This document shows positions 26,522-34,267 of a stretch of 64,000 bases of DNA, piece after piece. The DNA is taken from contig NZ_MTQO01000043.1 of the NCBI RefSeq assembly GCF_001984155.1, positions 282,547 to 346,546 of the forward strand. Direction: 5' to 3'. Every line of letters starts with the position of its first letter. The first letter of the stretch is position 1. The notes beneath the pieces are model-generated. The model searched no databases. It saw only the letters and a program-made list of their open reading frames with translations, and was not told the DNA's origin. Both the position numbers and the translations under genes were made by a program. The stretch comes from Actinosynnema sp. ALI-1.44 (GTDB taxonomy: Bacteria > Actinomycetota > Actinomycetes > Mycobacteriales > Pseudonocardiaceae).

Positions 26522-27463
26522 ATGCATCGCGTGGTCGCTCTCGTGCGCCCGGTCCAGTCGACCTTCGAACTCGCCTGCGCGAACGAGGTCTTCGGCCTCG
26601 AACGGGACTTCCTGCCCCGCTACTACGACTTCCGGGTGTGCACGGAGCGCCCAGGCCCGGTGCCGACGACCGCTGGGTACGACATGGTCGTCACCGACGG
26701 GCTGTCTGCCGTGGACGAAGCCGACACCGTGATCATCCCCGGCTGGCGGCCGTACGACGCCGAACTGTCGCCTGCCGTCTTGCGTGCGTTGAAACGCGCG
26801 CACAAGCGTGGCTGCCGTCTCGTGACGATCTGCAGTGGAGCGTTCGCTCTTGCTCAGACCGGGCTGCTCGACGGCCGCCGCGCGACCACGCACTGGTCCC
26901 GGACCGACCAGTTGCGGGCGCTGTTCCCGCGTGTGGAGGTCGATCCCGACGTGCTCTACGTCGACCACGGCGACGTGGCCACGAGCGGGGGAGCGGGCGC
27001 CGGGATCGACCTGTGCCTGCACTTGGTGCGCAACGACCTCGGTGCCGCGCGGTCTGTGCACCTGGCGCGGTACATGGTCCTGCCGCCGCACCGGGAAGGC
27101 GGTCAGACGCAGTACACCGTGGACATCCCGGTCACCCAGCCGGACCAGTCACTCGGCGGCCTGCTGGAGTGGGTGACCGAGCGGCTGGCCGAGCCGATCG
27201 GTGTCGAGGACATGGCCGCGTTCCTGAAGATCTCGCCGCGTACCCTGGCCCGCCGGTTCGACGAGCAACTCGGCACGAGCCCTGGTCGCTGGCTGCTGAC
27301 CCAGCGGGTCAACGCGACCAGGGCGCTGCTGGAGGAGACGGACCTGTCGGTGGAGGCCATCGCCCGCCGGGTCGGGCTGGTGTCCGCCACCAACTTGCGG
27401 CGTCGTTTCGTCGCGGCCGTGCGCACGACGCCCGCGGCCTACCGCCGTGCGTTCAACGCTTGA
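26522..27463 (+). CDS. GlxA-family (DJ-1 plus AraC HTH) transcriptional regulator
   Basis: 313 residues from ATG 26522. A TACTTT hexamer at 26510-26515 places the predicted transcript start at or next to the ATG, so the mRNA is probably leaderless. Residues 1-165 form the DJ-1/PfpI domain with 'RLVTICSGAFALAQTGLL' as the Cys elbow. Residues ~215-313 form the AraC-type domain ('MAAFLKISPRTLARRF', then 'VGLVSATNLRRRF'). It is close in layout to the FtrA subgroup. It lies divergent from the cupin gene, its likely target, and its stop overlaps the converging methyltransferase gene by 11 bp. Confidence 0.9.
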   Translation: MHRVVALVRPVQSTFELACANEVFGLERDFLPRYYDFRVCTERPGPVPTTAGYDMVVTDGLSAVDEADTVIIPGWRPYDAELSPAVLRALKRAHKRGCRLVTICSGAFALAQTGLLDGRRATTHWSRTDQLRALFPRVEVDPDVLYVDHGDVATSGGAGAGIDLCLHLVRNDLGAARSVHLARYMVLPPHREGGQTQYTVDIPVTQPDQSLGGLLEWVTERLAEPIGVEDMAAFLKISPRTLARRFDEQLGTSPGRWLLTQRVNATRALLEETDLSVEAIARRVGLVSATNLRRRFVAAVRTTPAAYRRAFNA

Positions 27464-28214
27464 CTGCCACCAGGATGTGGTCGTCACCCACCTGCCACAG
27501 CGGGGCCACGCTGCTGAACCCCGCGGCACGCAACAGTTCGGCGTGTGACGGTGTCGTCAGCGTGTTCGCGTTGTGGTCGTCCTTGTGCACGAGGCGTTCC
27601 TCGCGGGCCTGAGCAAGTGCGGCCAGTTCGGGCGCGGTACGGGCCGCGTCCCACCACGCGCCCCAGTCCTCGTTGTCCTCGACGCCTGCCCTGGCCGCCC
27701 GGCGGCGGCGTACGACCGCGGCGAGACCGTTGAGGTACTCGTCGCCGGGGCCCATGTGGTCGCCGTTGACGAACACACCGCCGGGCGCCATGAGAGTGCT
27801 CACTGTGCGGTACAGCTCCGCGAGCTTGTGCTCGGGCAGCCAGTGCAATGCCGTTGTGGACACCGCCGCGTGGATGGTCCGCGGCACCTCCGCGACCCAG
27901 TCGCCTGTGCCGAGGTCCGCGTCGATCCACGTGATGCCGTCGGTGTAGTGCGAACGAGCGAGGCCGAGCAGCAGCGGGTCGGAGTCGATGCCGATGATCG
28001 TCGCGTGCGGGAGCCGTGGGCGCAGACGCCCGGCCAGTGAGCCGGGTCCGCAGCCGAGGTCGAGGACCACCGGCTGTTCGACGTCGGCCAACGCGGCCTC
28101 CACGACGTCACACAGGACCGTGAACCGCTCTTCGCGGTCGGCGATGTACCGCTCCTGCTGCGTGTCCCACCGGCGCAACCACGTCTCGGCAGCGGTGCTG
28201 GTCACCTGGGTCAT
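27453..28214 (-). CDS. Class I SAM-dependent methyltransferase
   Basis: 253 residues from ATG 28212-28214. Motif I 'VVLDLGCGPGSLAGRL' (about residue 48) and motif II 'TIIGIDSDPLLLGLA' bind S-adenosylmethionine. 'VSTTALHWLPEHKLAELY' is the post-motif typical of Methyltransf_12/25 small-molecule enzymes. The acceptor is not predictable. 'GVFVNGDHMGPGDEYL' follows motif III. The gene is divergent from a CGNR zinc-finger regulator, with a perfect 8-bp dyad between them that overlaps the predicted promoter. Confidence 0.88.
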   Translation of the reverse strand: MTQVTSTAAETWLRRWDTQQERYIADREERFTVLCDVVEAALADVEQPVVLDLGCGPGSLAGRLRPRLPHATIIGIDSDPLLLGLARSHYTDGITWIDADLGTGDWVAEVPRTIHAAVSTTALHWLPEHKLAELYRTVSTLMAPGGVFVNGDHMGPGDEYLNGLAAVVRRRRAARAGVEDNEDWGAWWDAARTAPELAALAQAREERLVHKDDHNANTLTTPSHAELLRAAGFSSVAPLWQVGDDHILVAVKR

Positions 28215-28223
28215 GCTTCACCT

Positions 28224-28255
28224 CGTCACTGTCGATATCCTGTTCGGCAGTGACG
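28224..28255. promoter_or_regulatory. 8-bp inverted repeat framing a -10 element
   Basis: CGTCACTG (28224-28231) and CAGTGACG (28248-28255) are exact complements with a 16-base spacer that contains GATATCCT, a plausible -10 for the plus-strand CGNR gene. The position between divergent methyltransferase and CGNR genes suggests an operator. Confidence 0.55.
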
Positions 28256-28282
28256 TTAGACAGGGAAGGGGTGACTGGTCAA

Positions 28283-28825
28283 GTGGACTTTGACGGTTAC
28301 GCGAGCGGGATCGTGGCCGCGGCGGTCGAAGCGGTCAACCAGCTCACGCCAGGGCAGGCCCGGGGCCGCGCCTACACAGCCGTCGACCCGGACGTCAGCA
28401 ACCTGGTCGGCGACGAGACCGTGACCAGCGACGACATCGACCAGTTGCGCACGTACGCGGCACGCCTGCGCACGATCTTCGAAGCAGTCGACGACGACCG
28501 CGTCGACGACGCCTGCGAACTCACCAACACCCTGCTGGCGGACACGCAGGCGGCGCCGTTGCTGATCAAGCACGACGACAAGCCATGGCACCTGCACTTC
28601 CACACCGCATCCGAGACATGGGCCCGTGCGTGGGCGGCACCGATGACGACCGCGCTCGCGATCGTGCTCGGCAACCCCATGCACGACCGGCTAGGCGTGT
28701 GCACGGCGACCGTCTGCGACCGGGTGTTCGTGGACGTCTCCCGCAACGGGACGAAGAGGTTCTGCTCGACAGCGTGTCAGAACCGGGTCAAGGCCGCGGC
28801 GTTCCGGGCGAGAAAACAGGTTTGA
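28283..28825 (+). CDS. CGNR zinc-finger regulator with ABATE domain
   Basis: 180 residues from GTG 28283, which has an AGGGAAGGGG ribosome site 11 bases upstream and gives the usual 'DFDGYASGIVAAAVEAVN' opening; GTG 28250 is a longer alternative. Residues ~1-125 are the ABATE domain. Residues ~135-175 are the CGNR zinc finger, with 'GVCTATVCDRVFVD' and 'KRFCSTACQNRVKAAAFR', four cysteines for one zinc. The family is thought to regulate stress or antibiotic response genes. It probably acts at the dyad 28224-28255 and controls itself and the methyltransferase. Confidence 0.88.
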   Translation: MDFDGYASGIVAAAVEAVNQLTPGQARGRAYTAVDPDVSNLVGDETVTSDDIDQLRTYAARLRTIFEAVDDDRVDDACELTNTLLADTQAAPLLIKHDDKPWHLHFHTASETWARAWAAPMTTALAIVLGNPMHDRLGVCTATVCDRVFVDVSRNGTKRFCSTACQNRVKAAAFRARKQV

Positions 28826-28884
28826 TCCACACCCGGTCCGGGGTACCTGGGCGGGCGAGTCCCTCCGAACAGAAGAGGATCAAC

Positions 28885-29220
28885 GTGGTCGGTGAACTGC
28901 TGGACGTGAAGGCACTGCGGGAAGTCGACGGTGGTGGTCACGTGCTCGGCTTCGCGGGAGAGGTCGACCTCAGCACGGCACCAGCGTTGGAGAAGGCGAT
29001 CGTGGCCGCGGTCGGCGAACTGAGCGGCGGCAGACTGGTCGTCGACCTGACCGAGGTCACGTTCCTGGCGTCGGCTGGCATGTCCGCACTGATCGCCGGG
29101 CGCGAGAAAGCCGCGGCCAAGAACATCGAACTGGCCGTCACCGCGGCGCAGTCCGGCGCGGCGTACCGGTCATTGGAGATCGCGGGCCTGATCGACGTGC
29201 TGTCCGTCAGGGCAGGTTGA
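28885..29220 (+). CDS. STAS-domain anti-sigma factor antagonist
   Basis: 111 residues from GTG 28885, with an AGAGGA ribosome site. The chain is a single STAS domain: 'VLGFAGEVDLSTAPALEKAI', then 'GGRLVVDLTEVTFLASAGMSAL', with Ser63 at the position phosphorylated by anti-sigma kinases in SpoIIAA/RsbV. The usual Asp before that Ser is Ala (FLASAG). Such proteins free a sigma factor by binding its anti-sigma kinase when dephosphorylated by a PP2C phosphatase; one such phosphatase is encoded at 22037-24298. No anti-sigma kinase or cognate sigma gene is adjacent. The 3' end overlaps the open frame of the truncated AMP-ligase on the other strand. Confidence 0.9.
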   Translation: MVGELLDVKALREVDGGGHVLGFAGEVDLSTAPALEKAIVAAVGELSGGRLVVDLTEVTFLASAGMSALIAGREKAAAKNIELAVTAAQSGAAYRSLEIAGLIDVLSVRAG

Positions 29221-30105
29221 AGCCAGCGGACTGGATCGATCCGGCGAACGCGACCGGGCGCGGGCTTCAGGGATCTCAGCGCCCGCCTGTGCCCGGCGCG
29301 ACGTCGCGCGGAGATTCGTGGACTGGCGGCGGTTGCCGACCCGGTCGTACAGGATGGTGTGCGGCGCACCCGGTCCGGAGTTCGGCGTGATCGTCCACTG
29401 TGCACCGGCGACCAGCGCGGGCAAACCCAGCGCCAGGTGGTTCGTGTGCACCTGGTCGCCGTGGACAAGCGAACGCCGGGCCGTGAGCGTGCGCAGCGCC
29501 GAACCGAGCGAACCACGGGTGTGCACGACTGCTTTCGGTGTGGCTGTGGTGCCGGACGTGAACACCACGACCGCGTCCCTGTCCGGCGTCGGCGTGGGAA
29601 ACTCGTTGTAGCGAACAGGTTCGGCCAGTCGATCGGCCGACAGCGCGCCACGGGGCACACCGGGCAACCACGGGCCCGACCGGATGTGCCGGACGGGGAG
29701 TTTCCCGTACGACGGCACGACAAGACCGCGGCGCCGTGCGATCGCCCGAACCGGACCAGGAACGCCCGCCGCGTACAGCACCGACTCCGCCGCCGCCCAC
29801 GACGGCTCGGTCAGCGCGAAGCGGCTGTGGAACAACTCGGGCGCATCGCCCGGGTCGACGAACACCACGGTTCCGCCCGCCGCGACCGTGCCGAGCGCGA
29901 GCACGATTGACCGCACACCTGGCCGGACCGAGAACAGCATCCGGTCGCCCACCTGGAAACCGTTGTCCCGCAGCCGGTGTGCCGTACCCAGTACCCGTTT
30001 CATCAGGTCGCCGTACGTGATCGTGCCCCGGCCGTCGGTGATCGCGGGCGCGCCCCTGCGTTCACGGGCCGCGTTGAGCACGTCCACGAGGAAGTCAGCG
30101 GTCAC
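29170..30105 (-). pseudogene. N-terminal fragment of an AMP-dependent acyl ligase
   Basis: The frame from ATG 30103-30105 gives ~260 residues of convincing ANL-superfamily sequence: 'GTITYGDLMKRV', 'VGDRMLFSVRPG', and the A3 phosphate loop 'VVFTSGTTATPKAVVHTRGS' near residue 180. After 'NHLALGLPALVAGAQW' and 'PGAPHTILYD' (about position 29340) similarity stops, and the rest is an Arg/Ser-rich tail that runs into the STAS gene on the other strand. The A5 motif, A8 hinge and the catalytic lysine domain of these ~500-residue enzymes are missing, so it cannot adenylate. It looks like a deletion remnant; the downstream join is with the STAS gene end. Confidence 0.75.
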
Positions 30106-30253
30106 GGCGAAAGGTTACGGCCGTGGATGTGGCGGTCGCTTGGGTAGAACTACGTGTCCAACCGGTTCGCGGGGGCATTTCACTGCGGTCGGTGACAGGT
30201 CGAGTACAGTGAACGTGTCGACGTCGCGTCGCGTACAGCTTGGGGGCGAGCCG

Positions 30254-30637
30254 ATGCACCGGGAAGAGTCGTGGCTCGCCGCGACCGTGAAAAGGCAGCT
30301 GGCGGAGAAGTACGGCCCTCGAATCCCCGGTGTCCGGCGCATTTCGGCCGATATCGCCGAGGCGAACGGCGGCGACACGATCTCACACGGCCACGTGCAC
30401 AACATTCTCACCGGCGAGGCGGAGAACCTGACCGACCGGACGAGAGTGCTGCTGGCCAGGTTCTTCGGCAAACAGCCCGCGTTCTTCCACCCACCGGAGC
30501 ACGGCACACCCAACCCGGACTCCGTGCACGCGCTCGCGGCCCGGCTGGCGACCTTCGACCAGGCCCAGCTCGACGCGATTAGGACGGCGCTGGACATCGC
30601 GTCGGGGCAGCGCCGCCCGGACGACCCCCGGCCCTGA
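30254..30637 (+). CDS. XRE-type helix-turn-helix regulator of an ImmA/IrrE-DUF6545 cassette
   Basis: 127 residues from ATG 30254, with a GGGGGCGAG ribosome site upstream. An N-terminal helical region ends in an atypical HTH: 'RRISADIAEANGGDTISHGHVHNI', read as two short helices, then 'LTDRTRVLLARFFGKQPAFF'. This form of XRE regulator is characteristic of a conserved actinobacterial cassette with an ImmA/IrrE-like protein and a MAB_1171c/DUF6545 membrane protein, which follow directly on the same strand (25 bp, then a 1-base overlap). It probably autoregulates the cassette. Confidence 0.82.
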   Translation: MHREESWLAATVKRQLAEKYGPRIPGVRRISADIAEANGGDTISHGHVHNILTGEAENLTDRTRVLLARFFGKQPAFFHPPEHGTPNPDSVHALAARLATFDQAQLDAIRTALDIASGQRRPDDPRP

Positions 30638-30662
30638 TGACCACAGCCCGGATGACCGGCGG

Positions 30663-31172
30663 ATGAGCCGGCGTTGTTCCGTGACCCACGAGATGGTGCA
30701 GGCGATGACGTGGAAACAGGCGCGAACCGAGGCAACCACTCTGATGACCGGCTTACCGCCGTTGCCGAGACCATGGCGGATCGAGGACCTGTGCGCGGCG
30801 CTGGCCGAGCGGCGCGGCCGCCCGCTGCTGCTGCACGAACTGGATCTGGCCGCGCTGCCGTTCGGCCTCTGGTACTTCGACGGTGAACGCGACCACGTCA
30901 TCTCCCGCGCGGGCACGACGGGGTACCACCGCGACCACATCGTCCTGCACGAGATCTGCCACATGCTGGCCGGCCACAACACCGGCCCCGCCACGGCGGA
31001 CGGCGACGACATGGCCGCGCGGGTGATCGCCGCGGCCGTGGCCAGCCCGCACACCAACGCCCAGGAGGAACTGGCCGAGGCGTTCGCGACGATGGTGCTC
31101 AAGCAGGCGCGCAAGCGCCCGCCGGGCGGCGAGTTCGAGCAGCGGGCGTCGGCCGTCTTCGGCGCTGCCTGA
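30663..31172 (+). CDS. ImmA/IrrE-family (M78-like) metalloprotease domain protein
   Basis: 169 residues from ATG 30663; internal ATGs at codons 11 and 15 are possible starts because no good ribosome site is visible. The zinc motif 'IVLHEICHML' supplies His96, Glu97 and His100 of HExxH, and 'AQEELAEAFATMVL' contains candidate third-ligand glutamates (135-139). Proteins of this type cleave or sense phage-type XRE repressors (ImmA/ImmR) or stress repressors (IrrE/DdrO). Placement between an XRE regulator and a DUF6545 membrane protein, with TGATG coupling to the latter, supports a repressor-cleavage or signalling role, but this has not been shown for the family. Confidence 0.85.
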   Translation: MSRRCSVTHEMVQAMTWKQARTEATTLMTGLPPLPRPWRIEDLCAALAERRGRPLLLHELDLAALPFGLWYFDGERDHVISRAGTTGYHRDHIVLHEICHMLAGHNTGPATADGDDMAARVIAAAVASPHTNAQEELAEAFATMVLKQARKRPPGGEFEQRASAVFGAA

Positions 31173-32338
31173 TGTTCGAGGAGATCTCCCGGTGGGTGGT
31201 CCTGACTGTCGTCTGGTTGGTCGTGCTGGTTCGTACGCCTGCGATGGTCCGCGACGCCCAGCAGCGCCCGCTGTGGGTCGTGCTGGTGGTGATCGCGCTC
31301 GGTGCGATCCCGATCCAGCCGTGGTTCGCCGACTGGATCGACCAGCTCACCGGTGACCCGAAGTTCCACAACCTGTTCCGCGGCCTGTTCGCGATCCTCG
31401 ACGCGGCCGTGACGTGGCGGTTCGTCGTGCACATCGCGGCACGCAAGGACACGTGGTGGCACTCCTCCGGCGGGCGCTGGTTGCGCGCGGCGACCGCGTG
31501 GGCCGTCGCCGGCGCGATCACCGTGTGCTACTACGTCACCCCGGCGGCCCAGCGGTTCCGACCGTCACCGGACGGCCCGTTCGCCGCGTACAACCTCTTG
31601 ATCTTCGCCTACCTGGGGATCTCGCTGGGGGCCGCGGCCTGGCAGATGTGGCGGCACCTGCCGGGGATCCGCGGCCGGACGTTGCGCACCGGGCTGGCGC
31701 TCGTGGCGATCGGGAACGCGATGGAGGTGCCGTTCGCGGTGATCCGCGTCGGCGAGCGGCTGACGTGGTTCGGCTCGCCGGTGCTCACCGATGTCGCGTT
31801 CTACGCGTCCACCGCGCGCTTCGTCATGGTGCCGCTCGGGTGCGTGGTGGCCGCGTTCGAGCCGATGCGCACGGCGTTGCTGCACTACTACCGGCGGCTG
31901 CGGCTCTACTCGCTTTGGCGCATGCTCAGGGACGCGACCGGGGAGATCGCGCTGACCCGGCCGGTGTCCCGGTGGCGGGACATCCGCACGGTCGACGACG
32001 CGTCGGAACGGCTGCACCGGCGGATCATCGAGATCCGCGACAGCGCGTTCCACCTGCACGACTCGTGGTGCCACCCGGATCTCGTCGAGCAGGCGGCAAC
32101 GGCGACCCCTGGCGACGACCGGGTCGGCGTCACCGCGCGGTGGCTCGAGGTCGCCAGGCGGGAGAGCCTCGCGGGCGCGCCGAAGCGGTACGCGTCGTCC
32201 GACAAGGCGTTCCTGCCGGCGCTGACGGCGGACGAGTCCACTGTGTACCAGGAGACGCGGTACCTGCTCACCCTCGGCCGGGAGCTGAGATCCCCTGCCG
32301 TGCAAGCGTTTGGTGATCGTTTCGTGGGCGTCCACTGA
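31172..32338 (+). CDS. MAB_1171c/DUF6545 integral membrane protein
   Basis: 388 residues from ATG 31172, whose A is shared with the preceding TGA. Seven hydrophobic helices span residues ~8-235, among them 'WVVLTVVWLVVLVRTPA', 'PLWVVLVVIALGAIPI', 'YNLLIFAYLGISLGAAAW' and 'ARFVMVPLGCVVAAFEP'. Residues ~245-388 form the conserved soluble DUF6545 tail, with 'LYSLWRMLRDATGEIAL' and 'HRRIIEIRDSAFHL'. The family is annotated as putative transporter without evidence; a membrane receptor or effector of the XRE-ImmA/IrrE pair is an alternative. A hairpin at 32417-32452 follows. Confidence 0.85.
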   Translation: MFEEISRWVVLTVVWLVVLVRTPAMVRDAQQRPLWVVLVVIALGAIPIQPWFADWIDQLTGDPKFHNLFRGLFAILDAAVTWRFVVHIAARKDTWWHSSGGRWLRAATAWAVAGAITVCYYVTPAAQRFRPSPDGPFAAYNLLIFAYLGISLGAAAWQMWRHLPGIRGRTLRTGLALVAIGNAMEVPFAVIRVGERLTWFGSPVLTDVAFYASTARFVMVPLGCVVAAFEPMRTALLHYYRRLRLYSLWRMLRDATGEIALTRPVSRWRDIRTVDDASERLHRRIIEIRDSAFHLHDSWCHPDLVEQAATATPGDDRVGVTARWLEVARRESLAGAPKRYASSDKAFLPALTADESTVYQETRYLLTLGRELRSPAVQAFGDRFVGVH

Positions 32339-32351
32339 CCGTCCAGCGTAC

Positions 32352-32381
32352 TTGACGCGTCACTGCGGGTGTCGGTAACGT
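32352..32381 (+). promoter_or_regulatory. Sigma-70-like promoter upstream of the TPR gene
   Basis: TTGACG (32352-32357) and TAACGT (32376-32381) are separated by 18 bases. The -35 is close to consensus for actinobacterial housekeeping promoters. It lies 14 bases after the DUF6545 stop and points to the TPR protein gene. Confidence 0.5.
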
Positions 32382-32416
32382 CCGATCCGCGATGGCACGG
32401 GCACGGTCGACGCGTT

Positions 32417-32452
32417 CGCTCGGAGGCGCGGTACTGGGGGTGCCTCCGAGCG
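32417..32452 (+). terminator. GC-rich hairpin between DUF6545 and TPR genes
   Basis: CGCTCGGAGGC (32417-32427) pairs perfectly with GCCTCCGAGCG (32442-32452), with a 14-base loop. It could end the cassette transcript, or act as a leader structure (attenuator) for the TPR gene since it lies between a good promoter and that gene's start. Confidence 0.55.
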
Positions 32453-32512
32453 GGAACACCGCGACCCGCGTCGGTTTGAGGCGCACCGGGCCCGCGCGTA
32501 GCGTCGGGTGAC

Positions 32513-33424
32513 GTGACCGAGGCCGAAGTCGATCGCCTGATCAAGGACTACACCGGCACGCTGCCCCGCGAACGGCTGGAGCGGCTGACCCGGCTGGGTG
32601 CCACGCTGAGGGACCGGTTCACCAGGGAGACGCACGCTGCCGCCCGGCGCGACCTGCACGCGCTGAGCGGCCGTCTGGGCGTCTTGCTGGCCTACACCCA
32701 CCAGGACCTGGGTGACGCCGCCGCCGGTGCCCGTCACGCCCAACTGGCGGGCAGGCACGCGAGCCTGGCGGGCCACGACGAACTGCGCGTGCACGCGGGC
32801 ACCGTGCGGGCCAACATCCTGTTCTGGGACGAGCAGCCCGCGGAGGCGCTCCGAATGGTGGAACCGGAGATCCCGTCGGCTCCCGCGGCCCGGCAGGCGG
32901 GCCTGCTCTACAACCAGGCGCGCGCGAGGGCGGCGATCGGGGACCGGGACACCGCGCTGGAAGCTCTGCGGCTGGCGGGGGAGTACGTCGAGCGGGCGCC
33001 CGCGGACTCGTTGTGGGGAGGCACATCCTTCGAGTGGCGCCCGGCGTCCGGGCTGTTGCTGGCGGCGTCGACGCACGTGCGCCTCGGCAACGGCGCCGCC
33101 GCCGCGGATCTGGCCGGGCAGTGCCTGGCTGCCTACCGGGCGCGGCCGCGTGGCGAGAAACCGAGCAACGCCGACGTGCGCGCCTTGCTCGAACTGGTCG
33201 CCGCCCGGGTGCTGACCGAAGATCTGGACGCGGCCGAGGAGGCGTTGCGCCCGGTGTGCGCGCTCGAGCCCGCGCGACGCACCGAGCGGCTCGTGCGGCG
33301 GGTGGAGTTCGTTCAGCGAACAGTGGCCGCGTCGCGCTTCGCACGCACTCCCGAAGCTCGCGTGCTGCTGGAGCAGACTGGTGATTTCACCAGTATGGCG
33401 CTTCGTTACCAGGGCGGAGGCTAA
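32513..33424 (+). CDS. TPR-repeat protein (regulator-like, lacks HTH)
   Basis: 303 residues from GTG 32513. The chain is all-helical with TPR-like pairs, such as 'DLGDAAAGARHAQLAGRHA', 'LLYNQARARAAIGDRDTALEAL', 'LGNGAAAADLAGQCLAAY' and 'VLTEDLDAAEEALRPV'. This is the TPR sensor half found in many actinomycete XRE regulators, but the N-terminal HTH is absent; the first 50 residues (DRLIKDYTGTLPRERLERLT) hold a short helical replacement. It follows the XRE-ImmA/IrrE-DUF6545 cassette on the same strand with its own promoter, so it may bind a peptide or partner for that system (inference). A strong terminator follows. Confidence 0.78.
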   Translation: MTEAEVDRLIKDYTGTLPRERLERLTRLGATLRDRFTRETHAAARRDLHALSGRLGVLLAYTHQDLGDAAAGARHAQLAGRHASLAGHDELRVHAGTVRANILFWDEQPAEALRMVEPEIPSAPAARQAGLLYNQARARAAIGDRDTALEALRLAGEYVERAPADSLWGGTSFEWRPASGLLLAASTHVRLGNGAAAADLAGQCLAAYRARPRGEKPSNADVRALLELVAARVLTEDLDAAEEALRPVCALEPARRTERLVRRVEFVQRTVAASRFARTPEARVLLEQTGDFTSMALRYQGGG

Positions 33425-33431
33425 AAAAAGG

Positions 33432-33474
33432 GTGTCGCGCTCAACCAGCCTGGGGGTTACCGGGAGCGCGACAC
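33432..33474 (+). terminator. Terminator hairpin after the TPR gene
   Basis: GTGTCGCGCTC (33432-33442) pairs perfectly with GAGCGCGACAC (33464-33474) around a 21-base loop, starting 7 bases after the stop codon and preceded by an A7 run just after the stop. Confidence 0.75.
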
Positions 33475-34015
33475 TGGTGAAACGGTATCCCCGTAGACGG
33501 TTCTTGTCCACTCCCTGGCGATCACCTGTCTGTCACAGTTTTCCGGACGGCCCCGCTGACCTGTGCAAAGCGGTCGGCAAAAAGTCCGCGACGGCGTGAT
33601 CGATGCGATCGATTGCCCCCAGGATGCTCCCCGATCACCCCCTATTGCCCGCCTTGATCGGCCTTCAATGGACAGGTTCGCGCCCAATGTTCCGTCTGCC
33701 CGATCACAGCCGCCCGTCGAGCCGGGCCGGATCGTGCCCCGGCTCGGCCGGTTCCACTGTGGAGTGTGATCCGCCTCACGAGTTGAAACGTCACAGTCCA
33801 CCGCGGAGATGTCCCGTCGATTCAGGTGGTACACCAGCACCAGCCCGACCGACTGCGGGCACGCCACTCGCCGCGATCGCTGTGCGCCGCGTCCGGCTCG
33901 GGACGGGTTGGCGGCTGCCGCTCGGCTGGATCGCGCGATCGTGGCCACGCTCGGCACCGTGGCGATGCTCCTCGCGGGTACGGGTGAGCGTCGCTCGGTT
34001 GTAGAACTTTTGGCC
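33475..34015. other. Intergenic stretch with a Crp-like site, no supported gene
   Basis: About 540 bases with lower third-position bias than its surroundings and no credible start or domain on either strand. A TGTGA-N6-TCAC dyad (33765-33779) resembles a Crp/GlxR half-site pair. The stretch contains several TTG/GTG frames that do not look coding. It probably represents decayed sequence plus the upstream region of the short frame at 34016. Confidence 0.45.
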
Positions 34016-34267
34016 ATGCTTGGTGTCGCGGCAACACCAGTCACACCGGCCACGTCGTCAACACCGTCCACATCGGTCGTGCACAGGCCCTTCCGTACCC
34101 GCGCCGCTGGTACCAACGGGGATCGACTGCTGCCGGGCTGTCGTTCGGTGCTCAAGCCGTTGGCCGACAAAGGGATTCGGATCGCGGGGATCCGCGACGT
34201 GCCGTTGACCGAGACGTTCGTGCGGACGCTGACGTTCCCGCTGGGGGAGCGGCTCAAGCTGAAGTGA
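34016..34267 (+). CDS. Short hypothetical protein or 3' remnant of a gene
   Basis: From ATG 34016, 83 residues. The last ~40 codons (VLKPLADKGIRIAGIRDVPL and 'TETFVRTLTFPLGERLKLK') have almost only G or C at third positions, as in real genes here, while the first ~35 codons do not and are Thr/Ser/Pro-rich. This contrast suggests the 3' end of a former longer gene now joined to unrelated sequence. No family is recognised. It overlaps the end of the converging MFS gene by 14 bp. It may be expressed as a small protein, but no ribosome site is evident. Confidence 0.35.
   Translation: MLGVAATPVTPATSSTPSTSVVHRPFRTRAAGTNGDRLLPGCRSVLKPLADKGIRIAGIRDVPLTETFVRTLTFPLGERLKLK

Noticed and set aside
33457..34253. 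Minus-strand extension of the MFS frame through the intergenic region
   Set aside because: It is in a different frame from the transporter and lacks recognisable protein features; the transporter stops at 34254.
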